Assembly (NCBI RefSeq): GCF_009746625.1
Contig: NZ_VWXL01000027.1
Span: 1-64,000, forward strand
Reading direction: 5' to 3'
Source: Caproicibacter fermentans
Lineage (GTDB): Bacteria; Bacillota; Clostridia; Oscillospirales; Acutalibacteraceae
Length of the DNA stretch: 64,000 bases
Every line of letters starts with the position of its first letter. Positions within the stretch are counted from its first letter, which is position 1. The notes under the pieces were generated by a model, which did no database searches, was not told the origin of the DNA, and saw nothing but the letters and a program-made list of their open reading frames with translations. The translations under genes were made by a program, and so were the position numbers. Shown here in pieces: positions 58,145-64,000 of the stretch.

Positions 58145-59556
58145 ATTACGAGCTGATCTGCGGACTTGAAACTCATGTGGAGCTTTCCACAAAGACGAAG
58201 ATTTTCTGCTCCTGCTCGACGGAGTTCGGCGGAGAGCCGAACACGCACTGCTGCCCGATCTGCATCGGCCTGCCGGGCACGCTGCCCAAACTGAACAAGG
58301 CCGTCGTGGAGTACGCCGTCATGGCCGGTCTCGCGACAAACTGCGAAATCAGCCCGGTTTCCAAAATGGACCGCAAAAACTACGTCTACCCCGATTTGCC
58401 GAAAGCCTACCAGATTTCCCAGTACGACATGCCGCTGTGCAAAAGCGGCTGGGTCGGGCTTTCAAACGGCCGCCGCATCCGGCTGAACCGCATTCATATC
58501 GAAGAGGACGCGGGCAAGCTGGTGCACGACCGAGGAAACACCTTTGTCGATTACAACCGCGGCGGCGTTCCGCTGATCGAGATTGTAACGGAACCGGATT
58601 TGCGGAGCATTGAGGAAGTGCAGGAATATGTGGAAAAGCTCCAGATGATTCTGCGTTATATCGGCGTTTCCGACTGCAAAATGCAGGAGGGCTCCCTCCG
58701 CTGCGACGTCAACGTGTCCGTGCGCCCCGTTGGGCAGGAAGAATTCGGAACCCGCGCCGAAATTAAAAATATGAACTCGCTTGCGTACATGGCAAAGGCC
58801 ATCGCATACGAATTCGACCGTCAGGTCGATCTGATCCAAAGCGGTGAGGAAGTGGTTCAGGAAACCCGCCGGTTCGACGAAGGCTCCGGCTGTACGGAAG
58901 GGATGCGCGGCAAAGAGGACGCGGACGACTACCGCTATTTCCGGGAGCCGGACCTTGTCGCCATTCTTGTTTCCGACGAGATGCGAAAATCGATTCAAAA
59001 GCAAATGCCGGAAGACCCGCAAAAGCGCCTGACGCGTTTTGTCTCGGATTTCGATCTTCCGGAAGCGGACGCCCGTCTTTTGATTGAACACCGCCGCATC
59101 GCCGATTACTTTGAAACTGCCGCAAAAGGCGCCAAAAACCCCCGCGCCGTTGCCAACTGCATCTTAGGGCAGATGTTTGCCCGTCTTGGCACGGAAGCGG
59201 AAAAGGAGCAATTCGAAGTTGCTGTTACTCCCGAACAGCTTCACGAGCTGATTCTGCTTCTGGATTCCGGAAAAATCCGCATGAATCTGGTCAAATCCAC
59301 GCTCGAAAAGATGCTGGACACCGGCAAGCCGGCAAAGGAATTTCTCAGCGAACAGGATCTTGCCGGGATGAGCGCGGACGATTTGAAGGCCGTCTGCGAA
59401 AAAGCGGTTGCGGAAAACGAAGCCGCCGCCGCGGACTACCTCGCCGGGAAAGAAAAAGCGCTCAAGGCGATTCTCGGCTCCGTCATGAAGGCGACGCGCG
59501 GAAGGGCCAACCCGCAGGAAGCGGAAAAGCTGCTGGCGGACATTATTCGGCGTTGA
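58141..59556 (+). CDS. gatB: Asp/Glu-tRNA amidotransferase subunit B
   Basis: A 471-residue subunit that phosphorylates and amidates Asp-tRNA-Asn or Glu-tRNA-Gln. CGLETHVELSTKTKIFC at the start, the zinc site cysteines (CSCSTEF and CCPICIG, about 23-45), YPDLPKAYQISQYD and the C-terminal tail domain with GKANPQ-like ANPQEAEKLL are present. Ends the aspS-gatCAB operon at a terminator. Confidence 0.95.
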   Translation: MNYELICGLETHVELSTKTKIFCSCSTEFGGEPNTHCCPICIGLPGTLPKLNKAVVEYAVMAGLATNCEISPVSKMDRKNYVYPDLPKAYQISQYDMPLCKSGWVGLSNGRRIRLNRIHIEEDAGKLVHDRGNTFVDYNRGGVPLIEIVTEPDLRSIEEVQEYVEKLQMILRYIGVSDCKMQEGSLRCDVNVSVRPVGQEEFGTRAEIKNMNSLAYMAKAIAYEFDRQVDLIQSGEEVVQETRRFDEGSGCTEGMRGKEDADDYRYFREPDLVAILVSDEMRKSIQKQMPEDPQKRLTRFVSDFDLPEADARLLIEHRRIADYFETAAKGAKNPRAVANCILGQMFARLGTEAEKEQFEVAVTPEQLHELILLLDSGKIRMNLVKSTLEKMLDTGKPAKEFLSEQDLAGMSADDLKAVCEKAVAENEAAAADYLAGKEKALKAILGSVMKATRGRANPQEAEKLLADIIRR

Positions 59557-59586
59557 TAAAGATTTCACCGAACGCTTCAAGATACA

Positions 59587-59627
59587 AAATGAGAGACTGC
59601 CTTCATGACAGTCTCTCATTTTTTTAA
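59587..59627 (+). terminator. Intrinsic terminator of aspS-gatCAB
   Basis: AAATGAGAGACTG (59587-59599) and CAGTCTCTCATTT (59609-59621) followed by a T-run of seven. Confidence 0.88.
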
Positions 59628-59634
59628 AGTGCAT

Positions 59635-59817
59635 TTATGGGTGGCTTACCGTGATAGAACCCGTTGCTTGCCCTCCATCGTTAGGCTTGCTTATCGCAAA
59701 TGCTAAGCGTTCGTTAGGATCACAACCGCTACCCACTGTGGTCACATAAGCCGACGAACTCACTGAAGCAGCCAATACGGTAAAAACAGCCAGAATAGAT
59801 CGCAATGCTTTCTTCAT
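59635..59817 (-). CDS. Small secreted peptide precursor (hypothetical)
   Basis: A 60-residue protein with a clear signal peptide: KKALRS, then ILAVFTVLAASVSSSA (7-22) and a probable cleavage after SSA or SAY. The mature part is about 37 residues, with a single cysteine (C32) and a glycine/threonine-rich tail. The ribosome site is weak. It lies in a low-GC pocket between gatB and msrAB, downstream of the frameshifted small membrane gene. It could be a signalling or antimicrobial peptide; no family is recognised. Confidence 0.4.
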   Translation of the reverse strand: MKKALRSILAVFTVLAASVSSSAYVTTVGSGCDPNERLAFAISKPNDGGQATGSITVSHP

Positions 59818-59955
59818 TTTTTAAAAACTCATAACATGAAATAATTCCTTGTCATTCTCTGGTATCATAGCAGGTCAAGCTTAAACAAACAAATTTTTAA
59901 TTTGCTTGGCTTATGACGAACTTAACCCGCAAATTCAGCAAACCAGAAATTCTTT

Positions 59956-60089
59956 TCAACAGGCAAGGCAATAAATAACCAACCGGAGGCCCCACTGATA
60001 GGCACCGCCTATCCGAACATTATTATAGAAAAGCAACATGGATAAAATGAGTATAACGCCACCAACAAAAAAGCCACGTTCTTTTTCAC
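59956..60089 (-). pseudogene. Small membrane protein gene with apparent frameshift after the start codon
   Basis: GTG 60089 has a strong GGAGG 7 bases upstream. Read directly, it stops after 26 codons (60009). If one A is added to the A5 run just after the start, the frame continues to TGA 59956-59958 and gives a 44-residue basic, hydrophobic protein containing FFVGGVILILSMLLFYNN and RLVIYCLAC. Either this is a recent frameshift or slippage at the A-run makes the product. Confidence 0.45.
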
Positions 60090-60126
60090 TCTAATTCCTC
60101 CAAATCTATTTTTTAGTTTAGAATAA

Positions 60127-60166
60127 ATCTTAAGTTTAAGATATCACCAATATCTGGAAATTTCAA
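60127..60166 (-). promoter_or_regulatory. Promoter and palindrome of the small-peptide locus
   Basis: On the minus strand TTGAAA (60161-60166), 17-base spacer, TATCTT (60138-60143). The palindrome ATCTTAA-2-TTAAGAT (60127-60142) overlaps the -10 element and is a candidate operator. Confidence 0.4.
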
Positions 60167-60224
60167 TCGCTTTTTTATACTAGCATTACTTTAACCGGTA
60201 AACGACTTTGGAAGATTTTATGCT

Positions 60225-61169
60225 TCAAACCCGGTCAATCCACTCGCCGTAGCCCTCTTTTTCCATATCCTCTTTCGGAATAAACCGGAGCGCCGCGCTG
60301 TTGATGCAGTACCGCAGGCCGCCGCGCTCCCGCGGCCCATCCGGGAACACATGCCCCAGGTGGGCGTTTCCTTTCTTACTGCGTATTTCCGTGCGAATCA
60401 TCCCGTGGCTCATATCCCTGCGTTCCGTGACCAGCTCCTGAGAAAGCGGCCTTGAAAAGCTGGGCCAGCCGCAGCCGGAATCGAATTTATCCTTTGCCGT
60501 AAACAGCGGCTCTCCGGTGGTTACGTCCACATAAATGCCCGGTCGGTTCGAATCCCAGTATTCATTTTGAAACGGCGGTTCCGTCGCCGCGTTCTGCGTC
60601 ACATCAAACTGCATCGGAGTCAGTTTTTCTTTCAGTGTCACCGCGTCCGGCGCGGAGAACCGCAAGGCCGGATCGGACGCCTGTGCGGCTTTCTGAATTT
60701 TCGCCGGGCTGATATGACAGTAACCGCCCGGATTTTTGTCCAGATACTCCTGATGGTACTCTTCCGCCGGATAAAAATTCGCAAGCGGCAGGACTTCGAT
60801 CGCGACCGGGTTTGAAAGTGTTTTTTGAAGCCGGTCGATTTCGGAGCGAATCACCGGCAAATCCGATTCCTCCGTGTAATAAATTCCGGTACGGTATTGA
60901 ATTCCGCTGTCCCCGACCTGACGATTCACCGCAGTCGGATCGATCGCGTCGAAATAAAGGCGCAGTAAAAAGCCGAGCGATACCTCCTTGGAATCATACT
61001 CCACGCGGACCGTCTCCGCGTGTCCGGAATTTCCGCATACCTGTTCGTAGGTCGGGCTTTCGGTCGGCCCGTTCGCATAGCCTGTTTCGGTTTTCGTTAC
61101 CCCGTGAACGGACGAGATGTATTTCTGCATTCCCCAGAAACACCCGCCCGCCAAAAAAATTTCAGCCAT
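60225..61169 (-). CDS. msrAB: Peptide methionine sulfoxide reductase MsrA/MsrB fusion
   Basis: A 314-residue two-domain repair enzyme. Msr[10 protein letters not shown] with catalytic C10 (about 1-155), including [16 protein letters not shown] and [15 protein letters not shown]. MsrB: about 170-300, with [18 protein letters not shown] and the catalytic cysteine in [11 protein letters not shown]. The MsrB zinc CxxC pairs are missing. It reduces both sulfoxide epimers of methionine. Starts at ATG 61169. Confidence 0.93.
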   Translation of the reverse strand: MAEIFLAGGCFWGMQKYISSVHGVTKTETGYANGPTESPTYEQVCGNSGHAETVRVEYDSKEVSLGFLLRLYFDAIDPTAVNRQVGDSGIQYRTGIYYTEESDLPVIRSEIDRLQKTLSNPVAIEVLPLANFYPAEEYHQEYLDKNPGGYCHISPAKIQKAAQASDPALRFSAPDAVTLKEKLTPMQFDVTQNAATEPPFQNEYWDSNRPGIYVDVTTGEPLFTAKDKFDSGCGWPSFSRPLSQELVTERRDMSHGMIRTEIRSKKGNAHLGHVFPDGPRERGGLRYCINSAALRFIPKEDMEKEGYGEWIDRV

Positions 61170-61187
61170 TTTAGTTCCTCCGATGTC

Positions 61188-61388
61188 TTATTCTTCCACA
61201 ATATTCTGCACACGCCCGACCTGATCGTCCTCCTCCAGCATCACCTTGATTCCATGAGGATGCGTCGGGCTTTTCGTCAGAATCCGCTTCACATGCCCGC
61301 GCGTCAGTTTTCCGGTCGGCTGGTCTTTTTTCAGTACGATATCGACCAGCGCGCCGATCTTGACATTGCTTCTCGTTTGACCGTTCAT
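61188..61388 (-). CDS. YwbE family protein
   Basis: A 66-residue basic protein. GALVDIVLKKDQPTGKLTRG and VKRILTKSPTHPHGIKVML match the YwbE (DUF2196) family. KGIKVML and GRVQNI are the usual C-terminal half. Function unknown. It is 18 bases upstream of msrAB on the same strand, so it is probably co-transcribed. Confidence 0.85.
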   Translation of the reverse strand: MNGQTRSNVKIGALVDIVLKKDQPTGKLTRGHVKRILTKSPTHPHGIKVMLEEDDQVGRVQNIVEE

Positions 61389-61411
61389 CGGTCTTACCTC
61401 CCATATTGACG

Positions 61412-61714
61412 CTATGATTCGTCGGTTTTTCCCTTTTTGCGCCGATGCAGCAAAAAGAGTGTCGCCGCCGTAAAAACCGGCGGCAGCGCAAAAGCAAGCG
61501 GCGCCAGCATTGCCAGCGGCGATTGCGACGTCACATAGATTGCCGTCGGCACGTCAGCCCCGCCGATCACCGCAGCCGGCCCCCGCAAAAAGTTCATTTG
61601 CCGTACCGCAGGAATTCCGGCGGCACCAAGCTCCGCCAGAGTGGCGAAACCGAAGACCGACGCCGCAAGCTGAAGCAGCCGCATGGATATTTTCTTCCGC
61701 TTTGCCTGATTCAT
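61412..61714 (-). CDS. Mini sodium-pumping decarboxylase beta-subunit-like protein
   Basis: A 100-residue protein with two hydrophobic segments (about 12-32 and 64-88). GPAAVIGGADVPTAIYVTS (about 45-63) resembles the GGADGPTAI(F/Y)VxS motif of oxaloacetate and glutaconyl-CoA decarboxylase beta subunits, which are about four times longer. The glycine after the aspartate is valine here. No alpha or gamma subunit is nearby. It could be an orphan membrane fragment or a small protein that borrows this motif. Confidence 0.5.
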   Translation of the reverse strand: MNQAKRKKISMRLLQLAASVFGFATLAELGAAGIPAVRQMNFLRGPAAVIGGADVPTAIYVTSQSPLAMLAPLAFALPPVFTAATLFLLHRRKKGKTDES

Positions 61715-61790
61715 TCTTAATTCACCTCTGGTTCTTCCTCTACTGTAATGAATTTTGAAATAGATGTCAAGGAAGACTCCGCAGACAAAA

Positions 61791-61820
61791 CGGGACGGAC
61801 GCCTTTTCGCGTCCGTCCCG
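61791..61820 (-). terminator. Intrinsic terminator of the cellobiose phosphorylase gene
   Basis: CGGGACGGACGC (61791-61802) and its perfect complement (61809-61820) around a 6-base loop; on the minus strand TTTT follows. Confidence 0.78.
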
Positions 61821-61836
61821 CAAGGTTCAAATTGAT

Positions 61837-64000
61837 CTAACCCATTACCGCGACCACCCGGTGCGTCTTTCCATCCGCACAGTCCGGCAGAAGATTGCCC
61901 ATGATCGGCGTCCCGTCAAGCGTCATCGTCTTGATTCCCTTCTCAACGCCGTCCGGATTCCGGACCTCAATCACATACTCCGCCCCACGAAAGCGCCGGG
62001 TCACCGTAAAACCTTTGAACCAGGAGGGAACACAGGGGTCAATCTGAAGCCCGTCAAACTGCGGGCGGATTCCCAGAATAAACTGGGAAACGTCATAGAA
62101 CGTCCAGGCCGCCGTACCGGTCAGCCAGGAATTTTTCGCTTCGCCGAAGCGGGGCGCGTCCCGGCCCGCGATCATCTGCGCGTACACGTACGGCTCCGTG
62201 CGATGAATCTCACTGATGTCTTCCAGATATGCCGGACAGGTTCTGCGGTACACCTCAAACGCGCGTTCTCCGTGCCCGGCCATAGTTTCCGCAATGGAAA
62301 TCCACGGGTTGTTGTGGCAGAAGATCCCCCCGTTTTCCTTATATCCGGGCGGATAAGAAGAGATTTCTCCCAGATTCAGGCGGTAAGTCGTGTAAGACGG
62401 CCAGTTCAGAACAATGCCGTATTTGGTATCCAGATGCTCTTTCACCGAATCAAGCGCGCGTTCCGGCAGACCCTTTTCCATTCCGATTCCGGCCATTGCG
62501 CAGAATCCCTGCGGTTCAATAAACAGTTTTCCTTCTTCGCATTCCCTAGAGCCCACCTTGTTTCCCATCGCATCATACGCGCGCAGGTACCATTCGCCGT
62601 CCCATCCGTAACGAATCACCGCCTGCTCCATATTCTTTGCCGCTTTCAGAACGGCTTCCGCCTCCGACGCAAAACCGCCGCGGCGCAAAATCTCCGCATA
62701 AGAGGGCGCTATGTAGACAAACATTCCTGCGATAAACACGGATTCCGCCACTCCGCTTTCCATATTCTCCGCCGTCTGAAAGGATTCCCCCGGTTTTTTT
62801 GAAAAACAGTTGAGGTTCAGACAGTCGTTCCAATCGGCACGGCCGATCAGCGGCAGACCGTGGGGACCAAGATTATGAAGCACATGGCCGAACGAACGTC
62901 GGAGATGCTCCAGCAGGGAAACCGATTTTTTCTCATCATTGTCAAACGGAACCGATTCCTTCAGAACGGACCAGTCCCCCGTCTCCTTCAAATAGGCGGT
63001 AACGCCGAAAATCAGCCACAGGGGATCGTCGTTAAACCCGCTGCCAACCTCCATGTTTCCGCGTTTGGTCAGCGGCTGGTACTGGTGATAGGCGCTGCCG
63101 TCCTCCATCTGCGTGGCGGCAATATCAAGAATCCGCGCTTTGGCCCGCGACGGAATCAAATGTACAAAACCGAGAAGATCCTGTGTGGAGTCGCGGAACC
63201 CCATGCCGCGGCCGATTCCCGATTCAAAATAGGACGCCGAGCGGGACATGTTGAACGTTACCATGCATTGATACTGGTTCCAGACGCTGACCATGCGGTC
63301 CAGCTTCGGGTCTTCGCTCTGCAGACAAAAGCGTGAAAGCAGCCCCTGCCAGTAATTTTTCAGTTCGTCAAAGGCACTTTCCACCTGCCGGTCGGTACGG
63401 AAACGGTCCAGCAGCCTGCGCGCGGGTTCTTTATTGATCACTCCGGGTGCTTCCCATTTTTGATCCTCCGGGTTTTCGCAGTAGCCAAGCACAAAAATGT
63501 AGCTTTTTTCCTCGCCGGGAGCGAGCGTGACCCCAAGGCAGTGCGACCCGACCGGCGACCAGCCGCTCGCGACCGAATTGCCCGGCTTGCCGTTGAAAAC
63601 GACGTCCGGACGATCAAATCCGTTATACAGGCCCAGAAAGCTTTCGCGGTCCGTGTCATAGCCCTGAATCGGCGCGTTGACGCTGAAGACGGCATAATGG
63701 TTGCGGCGCTCGCGGTACTCGGTCTTATGGTAAATGGCGCTGCCATCAATTTCCACTTCCCCGGTATTAAAATTGCGCTGGAAATTCGTCATGTCATCGT
63801 AGGCGTTCCAAGCGCAAAACTCCACAAAGGAAAACAGCTTGATTTCCTTCGCCGCGCCGCTCTGATTTTTGAGCGTTACCCTGTGGACTTCACAGTCCGC
63901 GCCGATCGGGACAAAGGAAAGCTGGCGGGCCGCAAGTTGATTTCGCTCCGATTCAATGACGGTATATCCCAGTCCGTGGCGGCAGCGGTAACGGTCCGGC
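61837..64000 (-). CDS. Cellobiose phosphorylase, GH94 (5' part outside the window)
   Basis: At least 720 codons; the frame runs out of the window at 64000. It phosphorolyses cellobiose to glucose 1-phosphate and glucose. Family markers are [10 protein letters not shown] near the right edge, [46 protein letters not shown], the catalytic acid in [10 protein letters not shown] and [11 protein letters not shown]. Similarity is to cellobiose rather than chitobiose phosphorylase by these motifs. Suggests a plant-polysaccharide-using anaerobe. Confidence 0.92.
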   Translation of the reverse strand, partial: PDRYRCRHGLGYTVIESERNQLAARQLSFVPIGADCEVHRVTLKNQSGAAKEIKLFSFVEFCAWNAYDDMTNFQRNFNTGEVEIDGSAIYHKTEYRERRNHYAVFSVNAPIQGYDTDRESFLGLYNGFDRPDVVFNGKPGNSVASGWSPVGSHCLGVTLAPGEEKSYIFVLGYCENPEDQKWEAPGVINKEPARRLLDRFRTDRQVESAFDELKNYWQGLLSRFCLQSEDPKLDRMVSVWNQYQCMVTFNMSRSASYFESGIGRGMGFRDSTQDLLGFVHLIPSRAKARILDIAATQMEDGSAYHQYQPLTKRGNMEVGSGFNDDPLWLIFGVTAYLKETGDWSVLKESVPFDNDEKKSVSLLEHLRRSFGHVLHNLGPHGLPLIGRADWNDCLNLNCFSKKPGESFQTAENMESGVAESVFIAGMFVYIAPSYAEILRRGGFASEAEAVLKAAKNMEQAVIRYGWDGEWYLRAYDAMGNKVGSRECEEGKLFIEPQGFCAMAGIGMEKGLPERALDSVKEHLDTKYGIVLNWPSYTTYRLNLGEISSYPPGYKENGGIFCHNNPWISIAETMAGHGERAFEVYRRTCPAYLEDISEIHRTEPYVYAQMIAGRDAPRFGEAKNSWLTGTAAWTFYDVSQFILGIRPQFDGLQIDPCVPSWFKGFTVTRRFRGAEYVIEVRNPDGVEKGIKTMTLDGTPIMGNLLPDCADGKTHRVVAVMG

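Noticed and set aside
61861-62802. 313-codon plus-strand open frame
   Set aside because: Antisense to the cellobiose phosphorylase gene, which shows strong family motifs throughout.

Overview
The window is about 64 kb of a chromosome from a Gram-positive, spore-forming strict anaerobe. The most likely group is Clostridia, probably Oscillospirales (an inference from gene content and moderately high GC, not from any search). Supporting signs are sporulation genes (spmA, spmB, a SpoIIQ-like M23 peptidase, a SleL-like cortex hydrolase, a SpoVT/AbrB-type regulator), the oxygen-sensitive ribonucleotide reductase NrdD with its activase NrdG, energy-coupling-factor (ECF) vitamin transport, GatCAB-dependent amidation, and no outer-membrane genes.

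Region by region. 1-3.0 kb is an AT-rich block with an IS21-like end, a broken gene, small unknown genes, an XRE regulator and a tyrosine integrase facing the 3' end of tRNA-Lys; it looks like one end of an integrated element. 3.0-3.5 kb holds five tRNA genes (Gly, Arg, His, Gln, Lys in transcription order). 3.6-17 kb is a run of minus-strand housekeeping genes: a ClpE-like unfoldase, pgsA, cvpA, a DUF5711 protein, truA, the shared ECF module (ecfA1, ecfA2, ecfT), a methyltransferase, glmM and ruvCAB. 17-24.5 kb carries a two-domain polyphosphate kinase 2, MTA/SAH nucleosidase, lexA, a ferredoxin, a possible small RNA, the SpoIIQ-like gene and the SleL-like gene. 24.5-32.7 kb is a glycan precursor cluster whose enzymes match, step for step, the route to UDP-2,3-diacetamido-2,3-dideoxy-mannuronic acid, plus a glycosyltransferase and a divergent second aminotransferase. 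32.7-39.4 kb has spmAB-feoB, an E2-like acyltransferase with an altered active site, and coaX. 39.6-42.7 kb is a zinc uptake operon (znuA, znuC, znuB, zur) with a Zur-type palindrome. 42.7-46.6 kb is nrdDG behind twin NrdR-type boxes, then dcd and a zinc-ribbon gene whose leader contains a degenerate tRNA-like sequence. 47-53.8 kb has a PerR-like regulator, YitT, a lipid-linked glycan flippase, two ECF S components divergent from a MocR/PdxR-type regulator, and pepT. 53.8-59.6 kb is def, aspS and gatCAB. 59.6-64 kb has a small-peptide locus with an apparent frameshift, msrAB, ywbE, a miniature decarboxylase-beta-like protein and the start-truncated cellobiose phosphorylase gene that leaves the window.

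Connections. The ecfA1-ecfA2-ecfT module at 9.2-11.8 kb would power the two S components at 50-51 kb, which the adjacent PdxR-type regulator suggests may import vitamin B6. The flippase at 48.5 kb and the sugar nucleotide cluster could belong to one surface polysaccharide system. Metal and deoxynucleotide supply are visibly regulated (Zur box, NrdR boxes). I saw no CRISPR array, no rRNA and no complete prophage. The most unusual items are the tRNA-like leader, the frameshifted small membrane protein with a neighbouring secreted peptide, the E2-like protein lacking its catalytic histidine, and the 100-residue decarboxylase-beta-like protein.
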